A DNA stretch of 64,000 bases from Ramlibacter tataouinensis (GTDB lineage: Bacteria; Pseudomonadota; Gammaproteobacteria; Burkholderiales; Burkholderiaceae_C), in NCBI RefSeq assembly GCF_027941915.1, contig NZ_CP116009.1, positions 2,046,001 to 2,110,000 of the forward strand, read 5' to 3'. A program made the position numbers and the translations under genes. A model generated the notes under the pieces. It saw only the letters and a program-made list of their open reading frames with translations, was not told the origin of the DNA and ran no database searches. Below, in pieces: positions 38,795-50,775 of the stretch (its first letter is position 1; each line of letters opens with the position of its first letter).

Positions 38795-39742
38795 TCAGGC
38801 CGGCGCCCGGCCCCGCGCTTCGCGCCGCGCGATCCACACCGTGGAGGCGCAGATCACCGCGCCGCCGGCCAGGGTCCAGCGGCTGGGCAGGTCGGCGAAC
38901 ACCAGCCAGCCCAGCAGGGTGGCCCAGACCAGGTCGAGGAACTTGACCGACTGCGTCGCCGAAATGTCGGCCACGCTGTACGAGCGCGCCAGGCAGTAGT
39001 GGCCGGTGCTGCCCAGCAGCCCGCAGGCGACGAACAGCAGCCACTGCAGCAGACTCGGCCAGCTCCAGTGCAGCAGCGCCAGCGGCAGGCTGAATGCGGT
39101 CACGCTGATCGCCTGCCAGGCGACGATGACCTCGGGCCGCTCGTAGCGCGTGAGCGCCTTGGTGATCAGGAACGAAGCGGCGAAGACCGGCGAGGAAGCC
39201 AGCATCACCAGTGCATACCAGCCGCCGCTGCCCGTGAACTGCGGCGCGACCACCGTCAGCACGCCGGCGAAACCCACCAGCGCGGCAGCCCAGCGTTCCC
39301 AGCGCATCGGCTCCTTGAACAGCAGCACCGCGCCGACCATGATGAAGATCGGCGTGGTGAAGCCGATTGCCGTGGTGTCGGCCAGGGTGATGTGCGGCAC
39401 CGCGATGAACCACAGGCACAGCCCGGCGGTGTGCACGGCGCCGCGACTGAACTGGCCGCCCACGTTCTTCGGCCGCCAGGCCCGCCAGCCGCCGCGCGCC
39501 ACCAACGGCAGCATCACGCCCAACCCGGCCAGGTAGCGCAGGAACTGGGTCTGGAACGGATCGAGCTGCATCGCCAGCTTGCGCATCAGCGTGTTCAGCA
39601 GCACGAACAGGACGCCGGCGGTTGTGGACCACAGCAGCCCCTGCAAGGCCGGCGGCAGGCGCTGCGCGCGCCGGTGCGCGAGCCAGGCGCGGCGCACCCA
39701 GGGGTTGCGCTGCCAGGCGCCGGCCCAGCCTTCAGCCGGCAT
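38795..39742 (-). CDS. EamA/DMT-superfamily transporter
   Basis: About 315 aa with ten predicted membrane helices in two EamA repeats; the first is around VLFVLLNTLMRKLA to VLTVVAP and the second around WYALVMLASSPVFAASFL to LAGGAVICASTVWIA. This matches drug/metabolite exporters of the RhaT/YdcZ-like type. The start at 39742 (ATG) is chosen over a TTG at 39763. The gene is convergent with the nucleotidase gene and divergent from ribB. Its position beside the FMN riboswitch hints at nothing firm about riboflavin, because the riboswitch reads in the opposite direction. Substrate unknown. Confidence 0.85.
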   Translation of the reverse strand: MPAEGWAGAWQRNPWVRRAWLAHRRAQRLPPALQGLLWSTTAGVLFVLLNTLMRKLAMQLDPFQTQFLRYLAGLGVMLPLVARGGWRAWRPKNVGGQFSRGAVHTAGLCLWFIAVPHITLADTTAIGFTTPIFIMVGAVLLFKEPMRWERWAAALVGFAGVLTVVAPQFTGSGGWYALVMLASSPVFAASFLITKALTRYERPEVIVAWQAISVTAFSLPLALLHWSWPSLLQWLLFVACGLLGSTGHYCLARSYSVADISATQSVKFLDLVWATLLGWLVFADLPSRWTLAGGAVICASTVWIARREARGRAPA

Positions 39743-39796
39743 GCGGGGTCTCCATGGCGGCAACTATAGATCGCGCCGCTTGCTACAGTGGCGCGG

Positions 39797-39945
39797 TCTT
39801 CAGGGCGGGGTGGAACTCCCCACCGGCGGTAGGCAGCGCGAGCTGCGAGCCCGCGAGCGCCCGCAGTCGCCCTTGCGACTGCGGGGTCAGCAGACCCAGT
39901 CCAATGCTGGGGCCGACGGTCAAAGTCCGGATGAAAGAAGATTCG
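39797..39945 (+). promoter_or_regulatory. FMN riboswitch (RFN element)
   Basis: The conserved RFN blocks appear in order: TCTTCAGGGCGGGGTG, CCCCACCGGCGGTA, AGCCCGCGAGCG, GGTCAGCAGACCCAGT, then GGGGCCGACGGTCAAAGT and CCGGATGAAAGA. It lies about 100 bases upstream of ribB on the same strand and fills most of the 307-base gap between the EamA gene and ribB. FMN binding would lower ribB expression, through transcription or translation. A G-C-rich helix (CCGCAGTCG/CGACTGCGG-like) forms the variable arm. Confidence 0.95.
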
Positions 39946-40049
39946 CGGTGCCTTTGCGGCGCCCGCGATGCGCTGCCGCGCGGCCGTTGGCCGGGCGGCC
40001 GCATTCTTGGCCTTGAAGCGTTTTTGTTCTCAACCGACAGGAGCGTTTC

Positions 40050-40712
40050 ATGACGATCGACACCCCCTTGCCCACGGCTTGCGTGCTCGCCATCGAGTTC
40101 GCGCCGCTGCCGGCGATCCTGGATGCCGTGCGCGCCGGGCGGCCCGTGCTGGTCCTCGACGATGCCGGCCGCGAAAACGAAGCCGACCTGATCTGCGCGG
40201 CCGAAGGCATCACCCCGGACGTGATGGCGATGATGATCCGGGACGGCAGCGGCATCGTCTGCCTGTGCCTGCCACCCGACAGGGCCACTGCCTTGCAGCT
40301 GCGGCCGATGGTGGAGGTCAACCGATCGCGATACGCCACCGCATTCACGCAATCCATCGAGGCGGCGCACGGGGTGGGCACGGGCGTGTCGGCGGCCGAC
40401 CGGGTCCAGACCGTCCGGTGCGCCCTGCGCTCCACGCCGTCGAACATCGAAGGCGTCTCGCCCGGCCACGTGTTCCCGCTGGTGGCCCGGGCCGGGGGCG
40501 TGCTGGAGCGCCGGGGCCACACCGAGGCGGCGGTCGACCTGGCCGCGCTCGCAGGTTTGTCGCCTGCCGGCGTGCTGTGCGAACTGATGAACCCGGACGG
40601 CAGCATGGCCCGCGGACCGCAAGTCGCCGCCTATGCCCGCCGCCACGGTCTCGTTTGCACGTCCGTCGAAGCGATCGCCAAATTCCGCGAACGGCGGGCC
40701 GCGCAGGCTTGA
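40050..40712 (+). CDS. ribB: 3,4-dihydroxy-2-butanone-4-phosphate synthase
   Basis: 220 aa, a stand-alone RibB without a GTP cyclohydrolase II domain. It converts ribulose 5-phosphate to the four-carbon riboflavin precursor plus formate. Metal and substrate motifs are visible: [14 protein letters not shown] (acidic loop), [32 protein letters not shown] and [16 protein letters not shown]. The upstream FMN riboswitch gives product feedback. The ATG at 40050 follows GACAGGAGCG. The groES promoter overlaps the last bases of this gene, so the two units are packed tightly but regulated separately. Confidence 0.95.
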   Translation: MTIDTPLPTACVLAIEFAPLPAILDAVRAGRPVLVLDDAGRENEADLICAAEGITPDVMAMMIRDGSGIVCLCLPPDRATALQLRPMVEVNRSRYATAFTQSIEAAHGVGTGVSAADRVQTVRCALRSTPSNIEGVSPGHVFPLVARAGGVLERRGHTEAAVDLAALAGLSPAGVLCELMNPDGSMARGPQVAAYARRHGLVCTSVEAIAKFRERRAAQA

Positions 40713-40736
40713 AAGCGGCGCCCGAACCCTTATCAT
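40708..40736 (+). promoter_or_regulatory. groESL promoter (overlapping sigma70 and sigma32 types)
   Basis: TTGAAA (40709-40714) and TATCAT (40731-40736) are 16 bases apart and make a good sigma70 promoter. The same sequence reads CTTGAAA, 12 bases, CCCTTAT, which is close to the sigma32 heat-shock consensus. The CIRCE operator starts at its 3' edge. The -35 overlaps the ribB stop codon. Confidence 0.65.
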
Positions 40737-40762
40737 TAGCACTCGCTGGAGATGAGTGCTAA
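40736..40762 (+). promoter_or_regulatory. CIRCE operator (HrcA binding site)
   Basis: Perfect match to the CIRCE consensus TTAGCACTC-N9-GAGTGCTAA, here with N9 = GCTGGAGAT. It lies about 100 bases upstream of groES, just after the -10 box, as expected for HrcA repression of groESL. Confidence 0.97.
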
Positions 40763-40861
40763 CAGATGGGCTGCGCTCGCTCCACGTTAAGTTAATTGGC
40801 GCTAACTTTCTGTTGGCGCTTTTTGATGTCCAACCTAGAAGCTTTCCTCGAAGGAGATGCA

Positions 40862-41158
40862 ATGAAACTTCGTCCTCTGCACGACCGCGTGATCGTCAAG
40901 CGCCTGGAAAACGAGACCAAGACCGCCTCGGGCATCGTGATCCCGGACAACGCCGCCGAGAAGCCCGACCAGGGTGAGGTGCTGGCTGTCGGCCCCGGCC
41001 GCAAGAACGACAAGGGTGAGCTGTCGCCCGTGGGCGTGAAGGTCGGCGACCGCGTGCTGTTCGGCAAGTACAGCGGCCAGACCGTCAAGGTCGAAGGCGA
41101 CGAGCTGCTCGTCATGAAGGAAGAAGACCTGTTCGCGGTCGTCGAGTCGTCCAAGTGA
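40862..41158 (+). CDS. groES: Co-chaperonin GroES
   Basis: 98 aa, the lid of the GroEL chamber. It begins [16 protein letters not shown] and contains the mobile loop around [18 protein letters not shown]. The start at 40862 has AAGGAGATGC just upstream; the open frame extends 22 codons further back but has no ribosome site. It is followed by groEL after 80 bases. Transcription is controlled by the CIRCE/HrcA site and a likely sigma32 promoter. Confidence 0.98.
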   Translation: MKLRPLHDRVIVKRLENETKTASGIVIPDNAAEKPDQGEVLAVGPGRKNDKGELSPVGVKVGDRVLFGKYSGQTVKVEGDELLVMKEEDLFAVVESSK

Positions 41159-41205
41159 TCTTGTGGGGACAGACCAGCTCCGCTGCTCTGCCCCCAACTG
41201 ACTAG

Positions 41206-42885
<1,680 letters not shown>

Positions 42886-42892
42886 GTCCATG

Positions 42893-42924
42893 CACCCGAA
42901 GAGCGCTGGCGCGTTCTTCGGGTG
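42893..42924 (+). terminator. Strong hairpin after groEL
   Basis: CACCCGAAGAGCGC pairs with GCGTTCTTCGGGTG across a four-base loop (14 base pairs with one G-U). No T-run follows. It may protect the 3' end or act with the next terminator. Confidence 0.6.
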
Positions 42925-42941
42925 CCCCAGCCAGATGCAAG

Positions 42942-42965
42942 AGGCCGGAGTGATCCGGCCTTTTT
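42942..42965 (+). terminator. Intrinsic terminator of groESL
   Basis: AGGCCGGA-GTGA-TCCGGCCT followed by a run of five T (sharing the stem's last T). A short perfect stem plus U-tract, about 60 bases after the groEL stop. Confidence 0.85.
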
Positions 42966-43010
42966 CATGGGGGTTTCGCGCCGCATGCTTTTCGGCGCGA
43001 ACCGAAAATC

Positions 43011-43036
43011 AAAACGCCCGCTGCAGCGGGCGTTTT
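43011..43036 (-). terminator. Symmetric terminator between groEL and the DUF805 gene
   Basis: The 26-base perfect palindrome AAAACGCCCG/CTGCAG/CGGGCGTTTT can work in both directions. It most naturally ends the DUF805 transcript, whose stop codon is at 43055, and also backs up groESL termination. Confidence 0.8.
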
Positions 43037-43054
43037 GTCTTGGTGCGTGGGGAC

Positions 43055-43423
43055 TCAGACCCCGGGCGGAATCCCCAGCGGGTCGTTGCGCGGCTGCTCG
43101 GGGCCTTCGCCATAGGGGTTCGGCGGGCCGCTCGGCTGGACCGCCCAGTACAGCAGGATGATCCAGCCGATGAAGGGCACCAGCCACAGCAACTGCAGCC
43201 AGCCCGACTTGTTGATGTCGTGCAGCCGGCGCGCGCCGACCGCGAGCGATGGCAGCAGCAGCGCCAGCCCGACCAGCGCATTGAGCAGCTCGCTGACGAT
43301 GGACGCGGCCACGCTCACCAGCACGTAACCGAGCACGAACCACCAGTACTCCGCGCGGCCGGCTCGGCCCTCGAAGGTGGCGTACTTGCGCAGGCAGGTC
43401 TTGATTGCCTCGACGAAATCCAT
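43055..43423 (-). CDS. DUF805 membrane protein
   Basis: 122 aa. Typical DUF805 pattern: KYATFEGRAGRAEYWWFVLG near the N-terminus (the RxxRxEYW motif), hydrophobic segments around VLVSVAASIVSELLNALVGLALLLP and WLQLLWLVPFIGWIILLYW, and ARRLHDINKSGW between them. The C-terminal tail is Pro-rich. The start at 43423 is preceded by GCAGGAGGGAAAG. DUF805 proteins are small inner-membrane proteins of unknown function. It has its own terminator and no operon partner. Confidence 0.88.
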   Translation of the reverse strand: MDFVEAIKTCLRKYATFEGRAGRAEYWWFVLGYVLVSVAASIVSELLNALVGLALLLPSLAVGARRLHDINKSGWLQLLWLVPFIGWIILLYWAVQPSGPPNPYGEGPEQPRNDPLGIPPGV

Positions 43424-43581
43424 TCTTTCCCTCCTGCGGGCACCGGCCCGCGCCCGAATCATAGGGCGTAGGAAAAAGGGGCTGGGTTCGTGCGCGGCCG
43501 CCGCGAAACCGGCTTGGCCGGGCCGCTGGTGGCGCCCCTTGAGGAGAGGCGCCGAAGGCGCTTGGCGGTGGCCCTTTCAAT

Positions 43582-45141
43582 TCAGGCGCGCAGCCGCCGC
43601 ACCAGGGCGGCGGTGGAAGCATCCAGCCCTGCCAAGTCGCCGGAAGCCAGCCGCGGGGCGATGTCCCGGGCCAGCACCTTGCCCAGCTCGACGCCCCACT
43701 GGTCGAAGCTGTTGATGCCCCAGATGGCACCGGCGCAGAACACGCGGTGCTCGTACAGCGCGATCAGCGCGCCCAGGCTTTGCGGATCGAGCCGGTCCAG
43801 CAGCAGCAGCGTGCTCGGCCGGTTGCCAGGGAAGTGCTTGTGCCCGCCGGGGTCGTCCTTGCCCAGCATCAGCGCCGCCGCCTGCGCCAGCACGTTGGCC
43901 AGCAACTGGGGATGGTGCTCCGCCAGGCCGTGCGCCGGCGTCTTGACGGCGATGAACTCCACCGGCACCACATCCGTGCCCTGGTGCAACATCTGGAAGT
44001 AGGCATGCTGGCCATTGGTGCCCGGCTCGCCCCAGACCACCGGCGAGGTCGCATAGGGCAGCACCCGGCCCTGCCGGTCCACCCGCTTGCCGTTGCTTTC
44101 CATCTCCAGTTGCTGCAGGTAGGCCGGCAGCCGGCGCAGCGCGCTGTGGTACGGCGCGACGCTGCGGCTGCCGAAGCCGTGGAAGTCGCGGTACCAGACA
44201 TCCAGCAGCGCCAGCCGCACCGGCAGGTTGCGCTCCAGTGGCTCGCTGCGGAAGTGCCGGTCCATCGCGTGCGCGCCCGCCAGCAGCTCGCGAAAGCGCT
44301 GCGCGCCGACGGCGATGGCGATCGGCAGCCCGATGGCCGACCACATGGAATAGCGGCCGCCGACCCAGTCCCGGAAGCCGAACGTGCGCTCGATGCCGAA
44401 CTCGGCCGCCGCCTGCACGTGGGTGGTGAGCGCGGCGAAGTGCCGGGCCACGTCGGTGCCGCCCCGTTGCACGAACCACTGCCGCGCCGAGCGCGCATTG
44501 GTCATGGTCTCCAGGGTGGTGAAGGTCTTGGAGGCGACCAAGAACAGCGTGTTCGCCGCTTTCAGCCCGCGCAGCACGCCGGCCAGTTCGTGGCCATCGA
44601 TGTTGGAGACGAAATGGAAGCGCTTGTCGGGCGCGACGAACTCGTCCAGCGCGAGCGTCGCCATCTGCGGCCCGAGGTCGGAGCCGCCGATGCCGATGTT
44701 GACGATGTCGGTGATCTGCCCGTCGGCCCGCACCGACTCGGCGAAGGCGAGCATTGCCTCGAGCGTTTCGTGCACCTGCGCCAGTTCGCTTGCCAGCCCC
44801 GGCGGCACCGCCTCGTCGCGAGGCGCGCGCAGCAGGAAGTGCATCACCTGCCGGCCTTCGGTGGCGTTGATGGCCTCGCCGGCGAACATGGCGTCGCGCT
44901 GGGCCTCCAGCCGGCACTCGCGCGCCAGCTGCAACAGCAGGCGCTCGCCTTCGGCGGCAAGCAGGTTCTTCGACAGGTCGGCGAAAACGTGCGGCGCCTG
45001 CAGGCTGAAGGCTTCGACCCGGCCGGGGTCGGCCGCCAGGGCGCGGCGGACGTCGAAGCGCCGGCCCTCGCCCTCGAAGTGCTGCCGCAGCGCCGGCCAG
45101 GCCGCGGTCTCGTCACAGCGGGGCGGCAGCGGCGCGGCCAT
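43582..45141 (-). CDS. pgi: Glucose-6-phosphate isomerase
   Basis: 519 aa. It interconverts glucose 6-phosphate and fructose 6-phosphate. Signatures: VNIGIGGSDLGPQMA, VGGRYSMWSAIGLP, LEMESNGKRVD and GEPGTNGQHAYFQMLHQGTD (active-site glutamate region). Slightly shorter than the E. coli enzyme but complete. The start at 45141 follows AAGGAGGCCTGAGC, which lies inside the end of tal; the tal stop is only 2 bases upstream, so the pair is translationally coupled. With tal and divergent zwf it forms a sugar-phosphate cluster serving the Entner-Doudoroff and pentose phosphate routes. Confidence 0.97.
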   Translation of the reverse strand: MAAPLPPRCDETAAWPALRQHFEGEGRRFDVRRALAADPGRVEAFSLQAPHVFADLSKNLLAAEGERLLLQLARECRLEAQRDAMFAGEAINATEGRQVMHFLLRAPRDEAVPPGLASELAQVHETLEAMLAFAESVRADGQITDIVNIGIGGSDLGPQMATLALDEFVAPDKRFHFVSNIDGHELAGVLRGLKAANTLFLVASKTFTTLETMTNARSARQWFVQRGGTDVARHFAALTTHVQAAAEFGIERTFGFRDWVGGRYSMWSAIGLPIAIAVGAQRFRELLAGAHAMDRHFRSEPLERNLPVRLALLDVWYRDFHGFGSRSVAPYHSALRRLPAYLQQLEMESNGKRVDRQGRVLPYATSPVVWGEPGTNGQHAYFQMLHQGTDVVPVEFIAVKTPAHGLAEHHPQLLANVLAQAAALMLGKDDPGGHKHFPGNRPSTLLLLDRLDPQSLGALIALYEHRVFCAGAIWGINSFDQWGVELGKVLARDIAPRLASGDLAGLDASTAALVRRLRA

Positions 45142-45143
45142 GC

Positions 45144-46091
45144 TCAGGCCTCCTTCATCAGCTTTTCGAGCTTGATGGCATCGGCGGCAAAGGCCCGGAT
45201 GCCCTCGGCCAGCTTCTCGGTGGCCATGGCGTCCTCGTTGAGCGCGTAGCGGAAGCCCGCTTCGTCGTAGTTGACCGGCTGCAGGTCCATGCGGCGCGCC
45301 TGCTCGGGGTCGAGCGCGCGCTCGACCGGCGCATCGGAGGTGGCCAGCTGCGCCATCAACTCGGGGCTGATGGTCAGCAGGTCGCAGCCGGCCAACGCCA
45401 GGATCTGGCCGGTGTTGCGGAAACTCGCGCCCATCACCTCGGTGCGGATGCCGAAGTGCTTGAAGTGCAGCCAGATCTGCCGCACCGACTGCACGCCCGG
45501 ATCATGGGCGCCGGCGTTCGCGGCTTCGTCCCAGGCGGCGCCCGCGCTCTTCCTGTACCAGTCGTAGATGCGGCCGACGAAGGGCGAGATCAGCTGCACC
45601 TTGGCCTGCCCGCAAGCGACGGCCTGGCAGAACGAGAACAGCAAGGTCAGGTTGGTGCGGATGCCGCGCTGTTCCAGCCGCTGCGCCGCCTGGATGCCCT
45701 CCCAGGTCGCCGCCACCTTGATCAGCACGCGTTCGACCGGCACGCCTTCGGCCTGGTAGAGCTCGATGATGCGCTCGGCCCGCGTGAACGTGGCGTTGGT
45801 GTCGAAGCTCAGCCGCGCATCGACCTCGGTCGATACCCGACCCGGGATCAGCGACAGGATCTCACGGCCGAAGCGCACCAGCAGCCGGTCCATGGTTTCG
45901 TCGAGCGGCTTGCCGCGGAACTTCGCCATGGTCTCCTTCAGCAGCGGCGCGTAGTCGGGCTTTTGCACCGCCTTGAGGATGAGCGACGGATTGGTGGTCG
46001 CGTCCTGCGGGTGAAACTGCGCGAGCTGCCGGAAGTCGCCCGTGTCGGCGACCACCGTGGTGAACTGCTTGAGGGCTTCCAGTTGGTTCAT
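45144..46091 (-). CDS. tal: Transaldolase
   Basis: 315 aa. It transfers a dihydroxyacetone unit between sedoheptulose 7-phosphate and glyceraldehyde 3-phosphate. It starts [20 protein letters not shown], has the N-terminal [12 protein letters not shown] motif, and the Schiff-base lysine lies in [15 protein letters not shown]. Start at 46091; no better upstream site was seen. It is the first gene of a tal-pgi operon and diverges from zwf across 121 bases, so control of the two directions may be shared. I saw no clear HexR-like operator there. Confidence 0.97.
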   Translation of the reverse strand: MNQLEALKQFTTVVADTGDFRQLAQFHPQDATTNPSLILKAVQKPDYAPLLKETMAKFRGKPLDETMDRLLVRFGREILSLIPGRVSTEVDARLSFDTNATFTRAERIIELYQAEGVPVERVLIKVAATWEGIQAAQRLEQRGIRTNLTLLFSFCQAVACGQAKVQLISPFVGRIYDWYRKSAGAAWDEAANAGAHDPGVQSVRQIWLHFKHFGIRTEVMGASFRNTGQILALAGCDLLTISPELMAQLATSDAPVERALDPEQARRMDLQPVNYDEAGFRYALNEDAMATEKLAEGIRAFAADAIKLEKLMKEA

Positions 46092-46212
46092 GCGGGGAAT
46101 TATGGGCTTTGGGGTGCTCGACCATGGGCTCGCGCGCCACTGAGCCGGGCGACAGCGCGCCGCTGCCGGCGCCAACGCCATTAAAGTAGCTGCTCCACCG
46201 CACCGTTCCTTC

Positions 46213-47673
46213 ATGAGCTTCGACCTCGTCCTTTTCGGCGGCACCGGCGACCTGGTCTGGCGCAAGCTGATGCCGGCGTTGTTCCAGGCGTTCCGGCACG
46301 GCACGCTGCCGCGCGACGGCCGCATCATCGGCGTCGCCCGCGACGGCCTCAGCGACGAGCAATATCGCCGGCTCATCGAGGACCGGTTTGCCCGCGTCGA
46401 GCTCGACAAGCGGCCCGGCCCCGACGAGTTCGGCCGTTTCGCCCAGATGCTGCACTACCAGCGGCTCGACCTGTCGCGGCCGGAAGACTACGGCGCGCTG
46501 AAGGAGCGCCTGCAGCAACGCCACGCGGACACCGTGGTGATGTACCTGGCCACCTCGCCCGCGCTGTTCACCACCGTGTGCGAGCAACTGGCGGCGGCGG
46601 GGCTGAACACGCCGGCCACCCGCATCGTGCTGGAAAAGCCGCTGGGCCACGACCTGGCGTCCAACCGCGCGATCAACGACACGGTGCGGCATGCCTTCGC
46701 CGAGCAGCAGATCTTCCGCATCGACCATTACCTGGGCAAGCCGTCGGTGCAGAACCTGTTCGCCCTGCGCTTCGGCAATGCGCTGTTCGAGCCGCTGTGG
46801 CGGCGCGAGACCATCGCCAACATCCAGGTCACCATCGCCGAGGACCTCGGCGTGGAAAAGCGCGGCGCCTTCTACGACAGCACCGGCGCCCTGCGCGACA
46901 TGGTGCAGAACCATGCGCTGCAACTGGTCTGCGCGCTGGCGATGGAGCCGCCGATCAGCTCGGATGCCGACGCGATCCGGGACGAAAAGCTCAAGGTGCT
47001 GCGATCGCTGCGGCCCTGGACCGGCGAGTCGATCGGCCAGCAGGCGGTGCGCGGGCAGTACGGCACCGGCACGGTGCGCGGCGAACCCGTGCGCGCCTAC
47101 CGCCAGGAGGCCGGGGTGGCGCCGGACAGCACCACCGAGACTTTCGTGGCGCTGCGCACGGAGATCGCCAACTGGCGCTGGGCCGGCGTGCCCTTTTTCA
47201 TCCGCACCGGCAAGCGGCTGGCGGCGCGCGACGCGCACATCGTGATCAACTTCCGGCCGGCGCCGCATGCCATCTACCGCGCGCCGCTGGGCGCGGCCAA
47301 CCGGCTGGTGATCAACCTGCAGCCGCGCGACGGGCTGGAGCTGCACCTGCTGGCCCAGGGCCAGCAGCAGGGGCGGCCGCTGCAGGCGCAGCCGCTGGTG
47401 CCGGTGCACCTGAACCTGGACTTCGACCAACGCTTCGGCTCGCAGCGCGTGGGCGCCTACGAGCGCCTGCTGCTGGACGTGATCGACGGCCGGCTCAACT
47501 TGTTCGTGCGCAGCGACGAACAGGAAGCCGCCTGGCGCTGGGTCGAGCCGTTGCTGGATGCCTGGGCCGGCAACGAAGCCGGGCTGCGCGCCTACGCGGC
47601 CGGCAGTTGGGGGCCCAGCGCGGCCAGCGCGATGATCGCGCGCGACGGGTTCTGCTGGAGCGAGGAGCAGTAG
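46213..47673 (+). CDS. zwf: Glucose-6-phosphate 1-dehydrogenase
   Basis: 486 aa. It oxidises glucose 6-phosphate to 6-phosphogluconolactone with NAD(P)+. The N-terminal nucleotide-binding motif is [16 protein letters not shown], and the active-site signature RIDHYLGKP lies at residues 169-177 (His172). The end is normal ([14 protein letters not shown]). No strong ribosome site precedes the ATG. The gene is divergent from tal-pgi. A seven-base-pair stem (47681-47700) follows the stop but lacks a T-run. Confidence 0.97.
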   Translation: MSFDLVLFGGTGDLVWRKLMPALFQAFRHGTLPRDGRIIGVARDGLSDEQYRRLIEDRFARVELDKRPGPDEFGRFAQMLHYQRLDLSRPEDYGALKERLQQRHADTVVMYLATSPALFTTVCEQLAAAGLNTPATRIVLEKPLGHDLASNRAINDTVRHAFAEQQIFRIDHYLGKPSVQNLFALRFGNALFEPLWRRETIANIQVTIAEDLGVEKRGAFYDSTGALRDMVQNHALQLVCALAMEPPISSDADAIRDEKLKVLRSLRPWTGESIGQQAVRGQYGTGTVRGEPVRAYRQEAGVAPDSTTETFVALRTEIANWRWAGVPFFIRTGKRLAARDAHIVINFRPAPHAIYRAPLGAANRLVINLQPRDGLELHLLAQGQQQGRPLQAQPLVPVHLNLDFDQRFGSQRVGAYERLLLDVIDGRLNLFVRSDEQEAAWRWVEPLLDAWAGNEAGLRAYAAGSWGPSAASAMIARDGFCWSEEQ

Positions 47674-47738
47674 GCCGTTCGCACCGCCAAGCCGCGGTGC
47701 AGGCGGGGGCGGCGGCGACGCCGGAACGACGGCACCGG

Positions 47739-48794
47739 CTAGATGCGGCCCTCTTCCACCGCGTGGCAAGCCACCTGGATGCCGGCGATCGACAGCAGCG
47801 CCGGCCGTTCGGTGCGGCAGCGGTCGTTGGCGTGCGGGCAGCGCGGATTGAACGCGCACCCCGGCGGCGGATTCAGCGGATTGGGCACCTCGCCCTGCAC
47901 CGGCGTGCGCGCCCGGCCGGTGTCGTGCATCTTCGGGATCGCGTCCAGCAGCATGCGCGTGTAGGGATGCCGCGGCTGGCCGAACAGCTGGTGCTTACCG
48001 GCCAGCTCCACCAGCCGGCCCAGGTACATCACGCCGACCTGGTCGGACACGTGGCGCACCACCGCCAGGTTGTGCGAGATGAACAGGTAGGTCAGGCCCT
48101 GCTTGCGCTGCAGGTCCTTCATGATGTTCAGCACCTGGGCCTGCACCGAGACGTCCAGCGCGCTGGTCGGCTCGTCGCACACCAGGAACTCGGGCTCGGT
48201 GGCCAGCGCGCGGGCGATCGAGATGCGCTGGCGCTGGCCGCCGGAGAACTGGTGCGGGTACTTCACCATGTCCAGCGGCGACAGGCCCACGCCCTGGAGC
48301 AGTTGCCCGACCCGATCCCTGAGCTGCGCGGCATCGGTCAGGATGCCGTGCTCGCGCAGCGGTTCGGCCACGATGTCCTCCACCTTCCAGCGCGGGTTCA
48401 GGCTGGCGTAGGGATCCTGGAAGATCATCTGGATGCGCCGGCGCAGCTTGCGGCCCTCGCCGGTCTTGAATGCCGCATGCGCATCGACGCCGTCGAACAC
48501 CAGCCCGCCGCGGGTGGGCTCGTACAGCCCGACCAGCAAGCGCGCCACGGTGCTCTTGCCACAACCCGATTCACCCACCAGCGCCAGCGTCTGGCCTTTC
48601 TGGATGTCGAAGCTGACGCCGTCCACGGCGTGCAGCAACTGGCGCGGGCGGCGCTCCAGCACCCGGTTGAGCCAGGGCGCGGAGACGTCGAAAGTCTTGG
48701 CCAGGTCACGGGCCTGCACCAGCGGCGCGGCGGCGGGCGCTGCCATCGCCGGGCCGGCCACGGCAGCCGGCCGTTCGAAGGCGATCGCGCTCAT
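47739..48794 (-). CDS. ABC transporter ATP-binding protein, DppF/OppF type
   Basis: 351 aa, last gene of the peptide-uptake operon. Walker [10 protein letters not shown], signature FSGGQRQR, Walker [13 protein letters not shown], and the C-terminal oligopeptide-transporter extension with the four-cysteine-like cluster [17 protein letters not shown] that is typical of OppF/DppF. An Ala/Pro-rich stretch of about 25 residues precedes the ABC domain. The start at 48794 overlaps the stop of the upstream DppD-type gene by four bases (ATGA), so the two ATPases are coupled and presumably form a heterodimer. Confidence 0.93.
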   Translation of the reverse strand: MSAIAFERPAAVAGPAMAAPAAAPLVQARDLAKTFDVSAPWLNRVLERRPRQLLHAVDGVSFDIQKGQTLALVGESGCGKSTVARLLVGLYEPTRGGLVFDGVDAHAAFKTGEGRKLRRRIQMIFQDPYASLNPRWKVEDIVAEPLREHGILTDAAQLRDRVGQLLQGVGLSPLDMVKYPHQFSGGQRQRISIARALATEPEFLVCDEPTSALDVSVQAQVLNIMKDLQRKQGLTYLFISHNLAVVRHVSDQVGVMYLGRLVELAGKHQLFGQPRHPYTRMLLDAIPKMHDTGRARTPVQGEVPNPLNPPPGCAFNPRCPHANDRCRTERPALLSIAGIQVACHAVEEGRI

Positions 48795-49783
48795 GCCTGC
48801 GCTCCTTCGAGGGCGGCCGGCTGCAGCGCATCGTGCAGCCAGCAGGCCGCCCGGGTGGCGCCGGCATCGAGCAGGTCGGGCCGCTCGCGGGTGCAGCGCT
48901 CGAACACCCGGGGGCAGCGCGGGTTGTACGGACAGCCCGGCGGAATGGCGTTGAGCCGCGGCATGGCGCCGTCGATCTGGTTGAGGCGCTCGCGCTCGCT
49001 GTCCATGTCGGGAATCGAGGCCATCAGCCCCATGGTGTAGGGGTGGGCCGGGGCGTTGATCACCTCGTGCACCGGCCCGATCTCGACGATGCGGCCGGCG
49101 TACATCACCGCCACCCGGTCGCAGGTCTCGGCGATCACGCCCATGTCGTGCGTGATCAGCATCACCGCGGCGCCCCGGTCGCGGCACACGCGCTTGAGCA
49201 ACTGGATGATCTGCGCCTGGATCGACACGTCCAGCGCGGTGGTCGGCTCGTCGGCCACGATCAGCTTGGGCTCGGCCGCCAGCGCCAGCGCGATCACCAC
49301 CCGCTGGCGCATGCCGCCGGAGAACTGGTGCGGGAAGTGGTCGATGCGCTCGGCGGCGGCGGGGATGCCGGTGTCCTCCAGCAGGCCGATGGCACGCCGC
49401 CGCGCCTCGGCTGCATCCACCGGCAGGTGGGCCTGGATGGTCTCCACCAGTTGCCGGCCGATGGTGTAGAGCGGATTCAACGAAGTCAGCGGGTCCTGGA
49501 AGATGGCCCCGATCTTGCGGCCGCGGATGTGGCGCATCGCGTCCGCGGACAGGTTGTCGATGCGCTGGCCCTCCAGCAGGATCTGGCCGGAAGCGACCCG
49601 TCCCGGCGGCTCGAGCAGGCCGATGATGGATGCACCGGTCAGGCTCTTGCCGGCACCGGATTCGCCCACCACGCCCAGGATCTCGCCCGGCGCGATGGAA
49701 AAGGAGATGTCGTCCAGCGCCCGCAAGGTGCCACGGCGGCCGGGAAACTCGACGATCAGGTTCTTGACTTCGAGAAGGCTCAT
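48791..49783 (-). CDS. ABC transporter ATP-binding protein, DppD/OppD type
   Basis: 330 aa. Walker A GESGAGKS, signature FSGGMRQR, Walker [13 protein letters not shown], and the C-terminal motif [17 protein letters not shown]. It starts [19 protein letters not shown] at 49783; the open frame reaches further upstream only because of composition. It lies 17 bases after the permease stop and overlaps the next ATPase gene. It provides energy for the DppB/DppC-type permease pair. Confidence 0.93.
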   Translation of the reverse strand: MSLLEVKNLIVEFPGRRGTLRALDDISFSIAPGEILGVVGESGAGKSLTGASIIGLLEPPGRVASGQILLEGQRIDNLSADAMRHIRGRKIGAIFQDPLTSLNPLYTIGRQLVETIQAHLPVDAAEARRRAIGLLEDTGIPAAAERIDHFPHQFSGGMRQRVVIALALAAEPKLIVADEPTTALDVSIQAQIIQLLKRVCRDRGAAVMLITHDMGVIAETCDRVAVMYAGRIVEIGPVHEVINAPAHPYTMGLMASIPDMDSERERLNQIDGAMPRLNAIPPGCPYNPRCPRVFERCTRERPDLLDAGATRAACWLHDALQPAALEGAQA

Positions 49784-49800
49784 CGGAATAGGCAGCCCGG

Positions 49801-50712
49801 TTACTGCAGGCGGGGATTGAGCGCGTCGCGCAGCCAGTCGCCCAGCAGGTTCACCGACAGCGCGATCAGCACCAGCATGGCGCCGGGGAAGATGGTGATC
49901 CACCACTCGCCCGAGAACAGGTAGTCGTTGCCCACGCGGATCAGCGTACCCAGCGACGGCGAGGTGGGCGGCACGCCCACGCCGAGGAAGGACAGCGTCG
50001 CCTCGGTGATGATGGCGGTCGCCACGTGGATGGTGGCCAGCACCAGCACCGGACCGGTGACGTTGGGCAGCACGTGCCGCGCCATGATGCGCAGCGGCGC
50101 CACGCCGGTCACGCGCGCGGCCTGCACGTATTCCTTGTTGCGCTCCACCATGGTGGAGCCGCGCACCGTGCGCGCGTACTGCACCCAGCCGGTCAGGGTC
50201 AGCGCGAGGATCAGCACGCCGAACGCCACCGTGTTGTGGGCGTGCGGGAACATCGCGCGGCCGACGCCGGCGATCAGCAGCGCCACCAGGATCGCCGGGA
50301 AACTCAGCATCACGTCGCACAGGCGCATCAGGAACGCGTCGATCCAGCCGCCCTTGAAGCCGGCCAGCACGCCCAGGGCGACCCCGATCAGCATGGACAG
50401 CAGCACCGAGACCAGTCCCACCACCAGCGAGATGCGCGAGCCGTACATCAGGGCGGACAGGATGTCGCGGCCCTGGTCGTCGGTGCCCAGCAGGTACTTG
50501 CTGCTGCCGCCGTCCTGCCAGGCGGGCGGCAGGCGGGCATCGGACAGCTCCAGCGTCGTCAGGTCGAATGGGTTGTGCGGCGCCACCCAGCCGGCGAAGG
50601 CGGCGCAGAAGGCGCAGATGAAGGCGATGGCCGCCGCCGTCATCGCCATGGGCGAGGTGCGGAAGCTGTAGCCGATGTCGCTGTCGAACCAGCGCGCGAG
50701 GGTCGTTCTCAT
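49801..50712 (-). CDS. ABC transporter permease, DppC/OppC type
   Basis: 303 aa. N-terminal OppC-type segment ([20 protein letters not shown]) followed by a BPD-transport domain with about five more helices; the coupling-helix (EAA) region is [23 protein letters not shown]. The motif [21 protein letters not shown] is typical of DppC. It follows the substrate-binding-protein gene by 63 bases containing a stable hairpin, which may lower expression of the membrane genes relative to the binding protein. The partner permease (DppB type) is encoded at 53615-54595. Confidence 0.93.
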   Translation of the reverse strand: MRTTLARWFDSDIGYSFRTSPMAMTAAAIAFICAFCAAFAGWVAPHNPFDLTTLELSDARLPPAWQDGGSSKYLLGTDDQGRDILSALMYGSRISLVVGLVSVLLSMLIGVALGVLAGFKGGWIDAFLMRLCDVMLSFPAILVALLIAGVGRAMFPHAHNTVAFGVLILALTLTGWVQYARTVRGSTMVERNKEYVQAARVTGVAPLRIMARHVLPNVTGPVLVLATIHVATAIITEATLSFLGVGVPPTSPSLGTLIRVGNDYLFSGEWWITIFPGAMLVLIALSVNLLGDWLRDALNPRLQ

Positions 50713-50728
50713 GGGACTCCCGGCAAAG

Positions 50729-50761
50729 CGAGCACCGCGGGGCCGGGCCGCGCGGTGCTCG
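50729..50761 (-). terminator. Hairpin between binding-protein gene and permease gene
   Basis: CGAGCACCGC (50729-50738) pairs perfectly with GCGGTGCTCG (50752-50761) around a G/C loop. No T-run follows on either strand. Such hairpins after binding-protein genes often stabilise the upstream mRNA or attenuate the downstream genes. Confidence 0.5.
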
Positions 50762-50775
50762 TGCCTTCTAGCCGA

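Noticed and set aside
47681..47700. Terminator between zwf and the ATPase gene
   Set aside because: GCACCGC/GCGGTGC is only seven base pairs with no T-run on either strand; not strong enough to call.
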